The position numbers were made by a program, and so were the translations under genes. This document shows, one piece after another, positions 46,630 to 58,743 of a stretch of 64,000 nt of DNA. Source of the stretch: Sepiola atlantica (taxonomy: Eukaryota > Mollusca > Cephalopoda > Sepiida > Sepiolidae); contig OY744532.1 in assembly GCA_963556195.1 (NCBI GenBank), forward strand, positions 103,910,583 to 103,974,582. The letters run 5' to 3'. The stretch's first letter is position 1, and each line of letters opens with the position of its first letter. Under the pieces are notes generated by a model. That model was not told the origin of the DNA. It made no database searches and saw only the letters and a program-made list of their open reading frames with translations.

Positions 46630-47829
46630 TGGTTGAATTGTATGCTTTATTTATCGTAAACTTCTCCGCAGATCCCAGTGAGCTGATTGAAAATGGGTAC
46701 GAAATAGTGAATTGATTACGAAATAACAGTTCAATATGATTTGACATCTAGAGCATATTGATTATCGTAGAGTTCGTATTGAATTAATTCGTGATACTGG
46801 ACAGTCTCTCAAGCCAATAAAGAAGTGCATTAAGTGTCATTGCAGTGTTGGTAAGTATGGTTTAGAGACACAGATAAACGAAACAAAATGCACCAAGGAG
46901 TAGGCATGATACGAAAGTTAAATTGAGCAGACATCAGATACATCAGCATGTTAAGTTCCAGAAACAGAAACATCATCCATAGTGTAGCATTACGGCGGAT
47001 TAAGTATTTGACTACAAAATCAATTTGAGTGTTGTTGTGTAAATTACACGGAACAGTTGTTTATTCCTTCGCTCCTTCAATTTTTTTTATTGTAAAAAAC
47101 CCTCGTGTGTGTATCGCGATGCATGTTGATTTTACCCTTCTTTTACTTCAAAGCATGCATGCCTACCTTGGTGCTACTTGATACCTCGTGGGTCTTTCCC
47201 AACACACCATTCATAGAGGTAACTAGCCCTCGCATAAACGACGCTCTCTCTAGCGGTTCAAACACAAAATATAGATGTTATCAGTTTAACTACTATGTGC
47301 CACTCGATGTTGTATGTGACATCGTATCCTGACATGTAACCAAACTTCTAATCTTGAAACTTATAAGTGAATTTTCCACTACTATGTTGGATCTAACCTT
47401 ATGAGAAAATGCCGTTTTTAGGACTATTCTACACAACCACACATAATTCTAATCTACAATAACTTATCTTAACGTATATATGTATATTTCTATATTTGAG
47501 AAAGTTTCTACATTGACCTTCAGAAGACGACTGACGGCATAGTGTTTAAAGAGAATATTTACTAAGCGCCCATAAAGATAGGTAATGGCTGGTAAAAGTC
47601 TAAACAGGCATATCCAAGTGAAAACACTTCAGTCACTAGCATCGTGATTATGTCGGCAGTAAAGCTACATAACGTTATAATGCAAGATACTTTGTAACCT
47701 ACAGTAAAACACGCAGAATATTCCATTTTGGGATGGCATACAATTTGTGGAAACACCATTAGCAAATTATTTGATGGAATCACTAAGAACAGCATTTAAA
47801 AACGAAAATCACAAAATAATCTTTAACGT
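46630..47829. other. Intergenic DNA, nothing recognised
   Basis: No supported gene. Several short frames are open but lack domains. Confidence 0.5.
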
Positions 47830-48080
47830 GGATATATAAACAGACAAATGCTTCCAGGTAAGCAGAGCCGACGTGATAATTGTCAACGAGAAAGAGTAAT
47901 CATCATAAAGTATAGATTTCACTGCCCCAATCATCACAGAGTGACGACAAAAGGAGTCAGAAACGTGAAGCAAATACAAGGTATATGAAAGAGAATTTGA
48001 CGGAATATAGAATATGAGGAAAATCACTATAATACCAATAATTATAGAAATACTAGGAAGAGTTCCGAAAACCTGAAATA
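47830..48080 (+). mobile_element. LINE ORF2 C-terminal end, fragment
   Basis: The plus strand at 48020-48070 encodes KITIIPIIIEILGRVPK, matching the 'VIPIVIGALGTVPK' terminus of a widespread non-LTR retrotransposon ORF2 that ends in a restriction-like or unknown C-terminal domain. Preceding codons (PGKQSRRD, ERVIIIKYR) fit the adjacent conserved region. Stops intervene. Confidence 0.55.
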
Positions 48081-48609
48081 AAAGACTATAAGAAATGTTA
48101 ATCAAAGGTAAAATTTATATCATACAACAAACGCTTATAATTAAAACAATCGAAATACTAATGGTAAACCTTAACATGCAGACACCAACCAGCATAACAA
48201 ACAGACGCTTCCAGCAACAAATTAATAGGAAGAGGAACAATACACATGCGTGGGAACTTGTATCGGTTGATGCCACACACAATTGTCGGGAAAGGTCAGT
48301 GAGAATGAAAAGATTAAGGAGGGAGATTACGAACCAGATTTCCACCAGAAACGTGTCGAGCGTACCGGAAACGTGGAGTGGCTTATTGTCACTTTTATTC
48401 TAGAGGACACAAATGGTCATTTTTAGCGATAAATAAATAGTAAACAGCTGTTATTATAGTGAAAAATAATTTACAAAGTGTATGTAAAGAACTGGAGAGT
48501 CCTGGAAGTGTGAAGATGCTTGTTGCCACTCGAACTCTAGGGAAACACCATTGGTTATTGTCAACGAGCATTTACTGATAATTACTCGTGTGAACACTTT
48601 TAGTGAGTA

Positions 48610-48668
48610 AAATAATAATAATAATAATAATAATAATTATAATAATAATAATAATAATAATTATAATA
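48610..48668. repeat. (AAT)n microsatellite
   Basis: About 20 units of AAT/ATA with two TTAT interruptions. Confidence 0.95.
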
Positions 48669-48689
48669 TTGCACGAAACTGAAATAAAA

Positions 48690-50480
48690 ATGGATGACTA
48701 AAATAAGAAACACATTCAGAAAAACAAAGAAAAAGACGACCCCAAACAAATACAGGCCTATAACATATCTACCAACAATATAAGATGGCTAAACTGTACA
48801 ATCAACCGAAGAGATCTACCACTTTCTGCATAGTCGCGGACACATCTATGAGGATAGCAAAGTACGTCGAAAAGCGACTAAATGGACAAACATGATGCCA
48901 TATTATAGGATCTTGACGGCAGCAAATTTAATATAAAAAAATATTGCCTCATTTTTATGGATTTTAATAAACATCTTTTATACAATATAGATTATTGCAT
49001 TCTTAAACGTGTTTCCTACAAACTGCAAATGGAGAACTTTAGACTGTAACTGAGGTTGAGTGCAACACCTGAAACAGAAATGCATTTTTCGGCGTAGAAA
49101 TGATGCAACTAACTGACACATATACGAGATGCATCTCAGAGTATTGATCGAATAAAAGATCAAACTAAGGAGGTCGAAACACTAATACGCACAACAATAT
49201 ATTATCCAATACAATAACAGGAATGACATTCAGAATATAAAACCATCAACAATACGTCTTATTATGGGGGGAAAAAGGAGAATTCAAAAACACGGACAAC
49301 ATGGGAGCGATTTATATAATTACAATCAGGATGGCTAACTCATCAATTTCTTTTGAGTTTATTCCCGAGAAGTAGTGTTCGCATTTGATATCTCCATAAA
49401 CCATACACTATCAAACGCTTTACCAGAGTTAAGTAATATCATTTAAAGTTCTTAGGGCAAGGTATCAAATGACCTTTGTGTTGGCGAAACTGTTCGCCTT
49501 TTCCCAGTTGCCTCAATACTAAACCCAATTTTCACGACTGTGTTGTGCTCAGTACCTGCCCGTATATATATATGTACTTACCTCTTCACGAGAGCAGAGT
49601 TAGACAACATGTCGGTTTTTGATGTGAGAAAAATCCATCTCATCGATAAGGACAACTCTGGATTGAGAAAAAAAAGAATTGCCTCAGTGTAGGAAGATGT
49701 TATGCTTAACTGCCGATGGACAACATAGATGAAGTGCAGTATCAGAACAGATATTACACTTTGCTCCTAGCCAAAAGGCTAAGGAATCGTGTCAGCGCAG
49801 ACGATTTCTCTACTTTTTCTGGAATCCGTTTAACATCGTAACGATTATAAATATCAACATATGGTCGTCTGATCAGAGAGAAGTTGAACGTAATATTTTC
49901 TGCCCCTTGACCAATAGTATTCTGTCTACTTCCGTCCTCGACCGACACCACTCGGACCCATAAAAAGCAGTGGGTCATAACGCAGTCAGATATATCTTTG
50001 ACTGATAAAAATGTAATCAACCCGTTATTTACAAATATCTGAGAATCATATAAGTGGACGCCATCAAGCAAGCAAGAATGGGCGAAATAATCACCAGAAG
50101 AATAACGACATATTTCTAAAATAAGTTGATGTGGCGTCAAGCTAATACTATGGATAAAGACCTGGGTCGAATCTCCAGTTAGGGTCTTTCATAAATCGGA
50201 CGACAGAAGAACAATACTATAGAAAAAAATAAACAAGGCACTTCACTGCAATGTTTATGATTACAAACTCCTTCTAAGAAGGAAAAGCGAGTCATAAATA
50301 AAGAAATGTCTGTAGACGACGTTATTACAAGAAATACGCACGACAAAATATAGAGGGCTGATTAATCAGTGACAAGGCAAGAAATACAGACATGATAGAG
50401 AGTCAAAACAGCCAGAATGATACAGAAATTCATATAAATAGCAAATGCTTACTCTGTGGATATAGATACGAAATAGGAAA
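48690..50480 (+). mobile_element. Decayed non-LTR retrotransposon RT region
   Basis: The plus strand shows NKYRPITYLPT (about 48745), the start of a non-LTR RT domain, then AFDISINHTL with LPEL (about 49380), the catalytic motif A with D retained, and DTEIHINSKCLLCG (about 50420), the CxxC box that follows the RT. The order and spacing fit one element with the same C-terminal family as 47830-48080. All frames are broken. It probably represents a second copy, since the C-terminal piece lies upstream of it. Confidence 0.5.
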
Positions 50481-50499
50481 CTACTGATAGATATATAAA

Positions 50500-51911
50500 A
50501 CCATTCCATAATGTTAACATTCCTATTCACCCACGATAAAACCAGTGACTTTTTCCGATAACCGCTTTTGCTGAAGTGGTTATTTCTCGAGTATCATCTA
50601 GCTTACTCTAGGATTCCTGTAATCTTCTTCTATTCCACAAAAATACAATCCACTTGTTCTCGAAGCAACCGTTATTAGTTATTTCCTGCTGATAAGAGTC
50701 AGTGTTTTACCTGGGATATGAGTGAAAATAAGCCTCATCAATATTTCATTACTCTCCGTTCATTTTAGTTGCGTTATACATATATATTGTTATCCTCCTA
50801 GATAATAAGAACAAAGCGAAACCCTGTTGGGGACTATTTATAAACAAATTCAACGTGATCTTGCATGTGGTTTTAAATAACTTGTCATCAATTACCAGCG
50901 AAAACACGTTCAATTAGTTTGCACTATTTAATAATACTCTCAGACATTTTACGATCACTTTCCGTGGCATCAGCCATTATTATGAGCTATGTCGTTATTT
51001 TCGATGTTTCTAATGTTATAATAATTTTCTTATCGATCGTCAAACTCTATTCAACAAGTCTCAGTTACCTGGTCCTGTTTGACCCCAGGGTGTTTTGTTT
51101 TGTTTTTTCAACTTAATCGCGGTTTAATGAATAAATACAAAAAAATCATTAAAATTGATTGATTCCTGATTTTTGATGAATTTTTAAGTGAAGGGAGGGG
51201 TACAAAATGTCCATCGTCTGACTGTTCGACTTACCTACAGAGCATGACGTCATTTTCTATTGGAAGGGCCACATAGTTACACCGGTCACGGTTTGACCCT
51301 GAAGGTTTTTTTTTTTAAATTTCAACTAAATCGCAGTTGACCAGAATCATCTGTTTATGCGGGTTGTTTTAAACTCTGTAAGATTTGTTCTCAATATTCT
51401 AACTGTGATCATTCGTTCTGTTGTGTTTATTGTCTTTTAATTCGATTTTTTTAGTCTGATGTCCATGTTATTCAGAACTGTTCCATGTGCTCCTCTACTT
51501 ATTGGGATTACCGTAGTTTTCCTGTTTACAATTACATTCGAGTCTGTCAAATTCCATTAACTATTAATTTTCTCCTGTCGAAATCTACTATTTGGCACTT
51601 TTTGTTTTATTAATGTTGACTATTACTAAGTCTCGTGTCCTAGTTTGAGTTTTTATTTTTGTATTTCAATATCTAAGTGGATTGACTCGCTATTTTGTTT
51701 TCAATACTAGTTTTCGTTTGAGTTTGTACAATTGGTCTGTATTAAAATGGTGCCGTCTGCACAGTTTCAAGTTGTCAACTGTTTCCATTTAGTTATGTAT
51801 ATTTGCATTGTTTTATTCATTTACTCGTGAGGCTATTATTATAGTAATACTTATTAGAATTAGTAGGAGTAGTATTAATATTATCATTATTATTAGTTGT
51901 AGTAGTAGTAC

Positions 51912-51953
<42 letters not shown>

Positions 51954-52050
51954 TATTGCTTTTATTTTCTTCTAGTTTTTCTTGGATTCGAGTTAAACAT
52001 TCTTAGAGCAGTGTGTACGGCATAGCCAAGCTCTCAAGTGTCGGGGTATT
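50500..52050. other. Intergenic DNA, no supported gene
   Basis: T-rich with many stops. A (TAG)n microsatellite lies at 51899-51955. Confidence 0.5.
51899..51955. repeat. (TAG)n microsatellite
   Basis: About 19 TAG units with one CTAG and one TGG interruption. Confidence 0.95.
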
Positions 52051-52140
52051 TTGATAGATGAGGACTTCAGTATTCATGCATTTCTCAGACGTGCCTCGCT
52101 GGACAAAAATCGATTTTGTCTTTACATGCCAGCACTAAAG

Positions 52141-52144
52141 TATA

Positions 52145-52225
<81 letters not shown>

Positions 52226-52251
52226 ATGTGTGTGCGTGTGTGTGTGCGCGC
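52141..52251. repeat. (TA)n/(TG)n microsatellite
   Basis: TA to about 52205, then TG with CG interruptions. Confidence 0.95.
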
Positions 52252-52609
52252 GTACAGCGATATATATAAATATAAAATAAACAAATGCCTCTAAAAATGA
52301 CCGTCGAACGTTCGGACAACAATTGCAAACCGAATTGATTCAGCTAACCTCTGTATATTTAAAAGGCTCACTCTATTTTCATTCATAACCTTGGAATAAT
52401 AGTAGATAATTACCATATTTTTTCTGAACACTTGCCTTTAGTTCGATAGTTAGTATGACTTTATATAGTATTGCTTTAATATGGAAGCTACGTGCATGAT
52501 GTATAACATCTAATAGCGTTTAGCAACATCACGTACGTACTTCTGATGCATTTGATGAGTAGAAATATGTTTTAAAGTAATAAAACACCAACCATACACG
52601 AACCTATAA

Positions 52610-52611
<2 letters not shown>

Positions 52612-52684
<73 letters not shown>

Positions 52685-52685
52685 T
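52612..52685. repeat. (TA)n microsatellite
   Basis: A TA tract of about 70 bp. Confidence 0.95.
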
Positions 52686-52868
52686 GAAGTTAATACAACA
52701 AAATATGTGTGTGTATTGTATATATATATATATCCAAATATGATCTAAGATAAGATCGGATTCTAACTCTGCCTAGTGAGGTCTCAGTTTATAATAGCTG
52801 TTGGTCGATAACATTGACATTCCAGTGTCGCAGATTTTGTACATGTATGTGTAAATAAAAATAATTAC

Positions 52869-52946
52869 ATATATATATATATATTTTTATGTATATATAT
52901 AACTTTGAAAATATATAAAAATATATATATATATATATATATATAT
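52869..52946. repeat. Interrupted (TA)n microsatellite
   Basis: TA blocks at 52869-52884 and 52921-52946 with A/T-rich sequence between them, left of the 53.0-kb hammerhead unit. Confidence 0.85.
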
Positions 52947-52989
52947 GAATACATGAAGGTATATACAACTATATATATATTTTTTTATA

Positions 52990-53260
52990 TAGTTTCAAAG
53001 TTTAATTTTTATTACCTGCAGTAATGCCAATGCGGTAATGGTCCTCTGAGAAGAAGATTTTCTTTGAAACCTCATGAGATAAGGACTTTAAAAACTTTGC
53101 CTGAACATTGAATTGTAATAAAATTTGATTCATACATTATTTTATTATTTCACTTCGTCTATTGCTAGTAATGCTCTATCCAGTATATTGAGCTTTATTT
53201 TTATCCGGATGTTCACTAAATACAGATATTAGTTGCTTCTTATATCTTTTGTTGTATTAA

Positions 53261-53262
<2 letters not shown>
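52990..53262 (+). repeat. Hammerhead-bearing dispersed repeat, copy 1
   Basis: About 270 bp match 57415-57698. Shared blocks include CCTGCAGTAA, TGCGGTAATGGTCCTCTGAG, TTTGCCTGAA, ATTTTATTATTTCACTT, TGCTCTATCCAGTATATTGAG and TTTATCCGGATGTT. Both copies end directly at a (TA)n tract, so the TA run marks the same end of the unit. Confidence 0.85.
53041..53086 (+). ncRNA. Hammerhead-like fold, core-mutated
   Basis: Stem I GTCCT/AGGAC and stem II GAAGA-TTT-TCTTT form, GAAA is present and the cleavage triplet is AUA. The core reads CTGAGAA, so the invariant G of CUGANGA is A, and stem III has a C·A mismatch. It is probably inactive and is the decayed sister of 57471-57517. Confidence 0.65.

Positions 53263-53344
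<82 letters not shown>
53263..53344. repeat. (TA)n microsatellite
   Basis: An 82-bp TA tract at the end of the dispersed repeat. Confidence 0.95.
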
Positions 53345-53347
<3 letters not shown>

Positions 53348-54239
53348 CTGTCAATGTTCGTATCCGTATGGTAAAATATATTTAATGTGTTAATGTAATA
53401 GTGGCTGGATATTACAATAGCTATTTATAGTAAAAACGTTTATTTATTCAAATATAGCATGGCTACACTATTCGGGACATGTTTCAGTCTAAGGTATAAA
53501 TACCTCGACACACTGGTCTGTTCTTTACGTCTTTATATTACAGAGAGAAGCCACATTTTAGTCCGAAAGGGTCACGTGACTAGATTCAAAAGAATTTTGT
53601 TTTTAAGTATACTTACTGTAAGGCGTTCATATATAAGAATTCTTAACATCACTAAATCAATGTGAAAAGAGGTTTCTACAGTCTGAGTTCACAAATTCGA
53701 GTAGGGCATATATTTAGTTCACTTGTTGTTTTGTATGGGAATGAAATCAAGTCGATGTCATTTAAAATTACACATCTTTTGAATGGCAGATACGCCCACA
53801 TATAAGGATACAAATTGTCCAATCGTGAAATGAAATATGATCCATGTTAAGTTAAAAGAAAAAGAAACATATTTTGAGAATTGTTTGGGGGGGGGGGGTT
53901 ACAAGGCTTAGCATAGTAGTTAATATTATTTTGTAACCTGTTATTATAACTAGATAGCAACAAAAGATATCACTAATATATCTAAGCAATACATTCGTCA
54001 CGTACTTTCAGGCAAGTATCGTGCCGCTGCGGTAACGTCTTCGACTACATACAATGTAGTTGTGAGTTGGAGCTTTGCTTTAGTCAGCCACGCTGATGAT
54101 CCGTGAATACAATTAAACACGTGTACGGATATAACTATATAAATAAATGTGAATAACACATATGTTATTTATTAATAAATATAAATACATATATACGTAC
54201 GGAACAGCGACAAAAGTACTTAGGAATTGAATACCGCAA
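53345..54239. other. Intergenic DNA, nothing recognised
   Basis: No supported gene. A G run of 10 occurs near 53888. Confidence 0.5.
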
Positions 54240-54275
54240 GATAGCTTTCATGTTCGCTGAAGAACTAAAATGCAA

Positions 54276-54364
<89 letters not shown>

Positions 54365-54411
54365 TAGATAGATAGCTTTCATGTTCGCTGAAGAACTAAA
54401 ATGCAAATCAC
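54240..54411. repeat. Direct duplication around a (TA)n tract
   Basis: A 41-bp sequence beginning GATAGCTTTCATGTTCGCTG occurs at 54240-54280 and 54371-54411 without difference, each followed by (TA)n. The intervening tract is 54281-54366. The whole unit (flank plus TA run) was duplicated recently. Confidence 0.9.
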
Positions 54412-54480
<69 letters not shown>

Positions 54481-54481
54481 G

Positions 54482-54554
<73 letters not shown>
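54412..54554. repeat. (TA)n microsatellite with GT interruptions
   Basis: About 140 bp of TA with regular ATGT interruptions. Confidence 0.95.
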
Positions 54555-54562
<8 letters not shown>

Positions 54563-54650
54563 ACGATTAAAAAAAAACAGAACAAATAATAAAACATAAT
54601 GGGAAATAAAAAAAACAAAAACCGAAAATATTATATATGTATTGATAAAT

Positions 54651-54810
54651 GTTTTGCCTTTATATCAAAATCTCTTCAGGATGATTGGTCTGAAGAATTA
54701 ACATTCAAAGTACAAATATTCGAAACAAACTGTCTTAAATATTTGTTCATTGAGTGTTATTCCTTTCAGGCGAATCATCCTGAAGAAGTCGTAAAATAAA
54801 GACGAAATGG
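54651..54810. repeat. Inverted pair of hammerhead-like PLE termini
   Basis: A minus-strand copy (54651-54684, containing CTCTTCAGGATGATTGG) faces a plus-strand copy (54775-54810, CATCCTGAAGAAGTCGTAAA then GACGAAATGG). (TA)n tracts bound the pair at 54412-54554 and 54859 onwards. Same layout as 32581-32730. Confidence 0.55.
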
Positions 54811-54856
54811 TTATCATTAAATAAATGATAGTTTCGATTTTACTTTTTTAAATTTT

Positions 54857-54858
<2 letters not shown>

Positions 54859-54938
<80 letters not shown>

Positions 54939-54994
54939 TGAGAGCGAGAGAGAGAGAGGGGGGAAGAGGAAAGAGAGAGAGTAAGATATAGATC

Positions 54995-55067
<73 letters not shown>
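54859..55067. repeat. (TA)n-(GA)n-(TA)n compound microsatellite
   Basis: TA (54859-54939), GA-rich (54941-54982), then TA (54998-55067). Confidence 0.95.
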
Positions 55068-55071
<4 letters not shown>

Positions 55072-55736
55072 CTTTTAAAATTGGAAACAAGACCACTTGA
55101 CGGGTTATTTTGTCAAATAAATAAAATATTTATAAAATCAATTTTTAACATAATTTTCAGTTTAATAAAACCTTATTTATTTTTCCTTTATTTCCTTTTC
55201 TTTTTTTTCTTCATTCTCGAACTCTTACGGCGTAGCGTAATATTTACGCTCTTCTGGTGTTATCGAAAAAGTTTTGTTTCTTTTTAAATGTCCGATCTAT
55301 AGTGAAGAACGCTGGCGATAAGTGTTACTACAGTTAGAAACGTCGTTGAAAGGATAAACTTTGAAAATTGAGAAACAAGACAATTTGACGTACGATTTTG
55401 TCAAATAAATGAAATATTTATAAGATCATTTAATTTTTTATGATAACTTTTATTTTAGAATTGGGTAGAAGAATGGTCAATCAATAGTGTTCCTAAATCG
55501 TTCTCATATATATTGCTTTATGAAACCTACTTTATTTATGAGTGTAAATATAATTTGAAACAAAATATTCACCGCAACCACTCACTTACTTCCAGGACGA
55601 AGAACACGGTGTAGTTTAATTGTTTCTGGTTGGGAATATAGACTGTGCAAGCTTCTTCAAACACAGTCGTATCTATTACGACCACTGAGGAAATAATATC
55701 AAACTATTTAACTTATATCCCTTCTGTCTCTACCTC

Positions 55737-55740
<4 letters not shown>
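55068..55740. other. Intergenic DNA with partial duplication
   Basis: AAACAAGACCACTTGACG...TTTTGTCAAATAAATAAAAT (55083) recurs imperfectly at 55371 (AAACAAGACAATTTGACG...), a period of about 288 bp. No gene is supported. Confidence 0.5.

Positions 55741-55810
<70 letters not shown>
55741..55810. repeat. (TA)n microsatellite
   Basis: A 70-bp pure TA tract. Confidence 0.95.
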
Positions 55811-55811
<1 letters not shown>

Positions 55812-55924
55812 GATCCAATATAAACCAAAAGTAAAACTTTTAGTAAATGAAACCTATTGTGAAGAGGTTTAGCTCAATATACGAGATAGAGCAATTGTAG
55901 AGATAGAAGAAAAAAGAGTTATAA

Positions 55925-56060
55925 ATATGCGACGATTGTCCCAAATTATTTCAAATTTCCATTGTTCAATGCAAGGTGTATTCAGTAATAAACTAGTGTC
56001 GATTATTCTTTCCTTAAGCCAAGGCTTTGAAATAAATTTGGACAATCGTCGATATTTATC
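55925..56060. repeat. Degenerate PLE arm with inverted ends
   Basis: GCGACGATTGTCC (about 55929) is the inverse of GGACAATCGTCG (about 56041). Between them, GTTCAATGCAAGGTGTATTC and CCTTAAGCCAAGGCTTT match the left PLE arm (25766-26068), including the stem III/stem I half of its hammerhead, but the CTGATGA half is lost. It is bounded by (TA)n on both sides. Confidence 0.6.
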
Positions 56061-56072
56061 ACTCTTTGTTCT

Positions 56073-56104
<32 letters not shown>

Positions 56105-56142
<38 letters not shown>

Positions 56143-56150
56143 CATATATA

Positions 56151-56192
<42 letters not shown>

Positions 56193-56214
56193 TATACATA
56201 CATATATATATATA
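56105..56214. repeat. (TC)n/(TA)n microsatellite
   Basis: A TC run just upstream passes into about 110 bp of TA with ACAT/GTAT interruptions. Confidence 0.95.
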
Positions 56215-56219
56215 GCAAA

Positions 56220-57004
56220 TTACTATATCATACGGTAGTCTTAAGGGTAATATATTATTATTATTTTATCATTATTATTATTTATTTATGTATATATTAG
56301 TGATATTTTAAGCTGACTTATTTCGACACTTGATTATTGGGGAAATGGTCGTATAATCAGTACCATTGGAGAGCCATGAATATTATAACTGTCCTGTTTT
56401 TAAATCTCCGAAACAGTTACATGGTAAACAGCTGATGATCCCCGTGTTAATATTAGACGCTTAAGGTCTCCTGTTTTTGTTTCACTCTTAGATAATTAAC
56501 CCCCCCCTTTTTTCTACGAATGTTAAGTTTGCAATATCTTGGATTTAGTTAGTTTGTCTGGGAATTTAAACTGCATTTTACCTTTTTTTATGACTCAAAG
56601 CTTCTTTAGACTATATATATATATAAATAGAGAGATAGAGTTAGAAAGAGAGAGGGAAAGAGAAAGAGAAAAATAAAGAGACGGATATAAGTAGAAAGAT
56701 AGAAACAAACAGATAGAGGCATACATACATACAGATAGAGCCATGTGTTTGTTCGTTGTTGGATTTCTTGGTTTGAATTTTAGTTCTAACGTTCCGATCG
56801 CTCATTAACCTTTCTGATAGTTTTTCTATTGATTACTCTCGGAGTTGTCGTTTTTCCATATTTCTGGTAACAGTTAGGTGTGTCACTTTAGATTGCGTAC
56901 AACCTTCCTCCGAGAGATTTGTAAATGTTATTTTGTTCTGAAATTGGCATTAAGTCATATAAATATATAATCTTGAATGTAATACTCCCCTTCTCACTCT
57001 CCTT

Positions 57005-57007
<3 letters not shown>
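56220..57007. other. Intergenic DNA, nothing recognised
   Basis: No supported gene. A purine-rich GAGA/AAAGAGA patch lies at about 56625-56690. Confidence 0.5.

Positions 57008-57055
<48 letters not shown>
57008..57055. repeat. (TA)n microsatellite
   Basis: Left TA border of the 57-kb hammerhead unit. Confidence 0.95.
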
Positions 57056-57057
<2 letters not shown>

Positions 57058-57695
57058 GAACTTATAAAATAAGGTGCGAATCAAATTTTTTTAGAAACTT
57101 TTATTTGATTTGGTTCATTTATCATTGTATTAATTAACATAAACATTGGATGCATTTTTCACTGAAATTTACTGCATCGATTGCGGACGCTTTACCCGAC
57201 GGGATAACTTTTTCGGTTTTTCAGTTCTTTCAATGTTTTCGCTTTTGGACTGTTATTCAATACCTGGATCAATCTTCAATCAACCTCTTGAATATCTTTC
57301 ATGAAGATGTTTTAATTTGTATGATTGGATGGATTTTATAACTTTAACAAATAAGTATGTTTTTGGCTTAATATATTTGATGTGTTATGTGCTCGTATGT
57401 ATTTTTGTATATATTTTTATATATTTTCAAAGTATATTTTATCACCTGCAGTAACCTCACTGCGGTAATGGTCCTCTGAGGAGAGGAATTATCTTTGAAA
57501 ACTCATGAGTTAAGGACGTTGAGATACTTTGCCTGAATTTTGAATTCTAATAAAAGTAATTCGCACCTTATTTTATTATTTCACTTTATATTATGCTATT
57601 AATGCTCTATCCAGTATATTGAGCTTCAGTCTTTATCCGGATGTTTCACTAATTAAAAGATATCAGTTGCCTCTTATATATTTTGTGGGATTAAC

Positions 57696-57698
<3 letters not shown>
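57056..57698 (+). repeat. TA-bounded hammerhead unit, copy 2
   Basis: This unit lies between two (TA)n tracts. A perfect 17-bp inverted repeat, TAAAATAAGGTGCGAAT, occupies 57065-57081 and 57559-57575. The right part (57415-57698) is the dispersed repeat shared with 52990-53262, including an intact hammerhead core. Internal open frames (for example 57150-57341) have no domain. Confidence 0.7.
57471..57517 (+). ncRNA. Hammerhead ribozyme, type I, core intact
   Basis: Stem I is GTCCT (57471-57475) with AGGAC (57513-57517); CTGAGGA at 57476-57482; stem II GAGGA-ATTA-TCTTT with two G·U pairs; GAAA at 57497-57500; stem III AACT-CATG-AGTT; scissile site after UUA (57512). All invariant positions that I checked are right and both short helices are fully paired, so it may still self-cleave. 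Confidence 0.75.

Positions 57699-57752
<54 letters not shown>
57699..57752. repeat. (TA)n microsatellite
   Basis: Right TA border of the hammerhead unit. Confidence 0.95.
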
Positions 57753-57754
<2 letters not shown>

Positions 57755-58743
57755 CAGGCAACTATGCGGATGCATGTAAAAATATTCTTAAATTAATAAA
57801 CATAGAAAAGTAAAGGACAATAAAACTTCGTATAACTTCTTAAAATATTGCCAGAAATGTCTAAATTTGGAAAAAATATATTATAAAATCAAAAATAACT
57901 AATTATAAGTTAATTATTAATAGAAATATCACTTGAACGAACTGAAAATAGTTACCACTAGGATTGGCAATTTTTACTCACATTCGTAGTGAAATGTTCG
58001 TGATGTTCTGCCCTTCTCTCTAATGTAAATGTTCAAAGATGGAAACAAATAAATTTGCTCCAATTCTTAAACTAAATTAATGACAAAGATGTGTAGCGGG
58101 TAAACTATGACGGTGTGATAGTAAAGATTTAAATAAATACTATTTCAGTTTTTCGAAATATTTTGAATGTTCACACGTAATCTCCTATATACCCAGAATC
58201 TTTAGCCTTACGAAAATAAATTCGCCGAAATCAGAAGAAAACGAAAACATTAATATACCTAGCAATTAGGCTAGATGTTCAACTGGTCTAAATAATGTTT
58301 GAATTATTAAAAGACGTATTGCTTATTTTCATGTGTCTTACTTACACTCACCCAAACTATCCCGTATTATGTATTGAAATCGGTCATGAAGTAGTTGGTA
58401 ATCAGAGGCCATTAAAACTTAAAATACGTTTAAATATAAGCATGCTTTTCTGATATAACATGAGTAGTATCCCAGGTGCGTACGTCAATATGTAGATGGA
58501 TTGGAGAAAGAAAATCTTATGTTTTGTATTTTCGGTAATGATAGAAAAAAGTATTTGTTTAAAATGCTCATTTAAACATGTGGAAAGAAACTTTACGATG
58601 TTTTGATTATTGTCGCCATGTTTCCCAAATGGATTATGCCTGTCTGTGTGTTCGTTTTAAAACTATATTGTTTAAGAAAATCAGGAACAATAAAGGTCAA
58701 CGGACCGATCCCTGACACACATCTGCATTAATGTAATGCTGTT
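57753..58743. other. Intergenic DNA, nothing recognised
   Basis: AT-rich, no supported gene. Confidence 0.5.

Noticed and set aside
53888..53898. Short poly-G run as a quadruplex site
   Set aside because: A single G run cannot form an intramolecular quadruplex without further G tracts nearby.
56430..56470. CTGATGA motif as a hammerhead core
   Set aside because: There is no GAAA box at hairpin distance and no complementary stems; chance occurrence. The same holds for 54091 and 61550.
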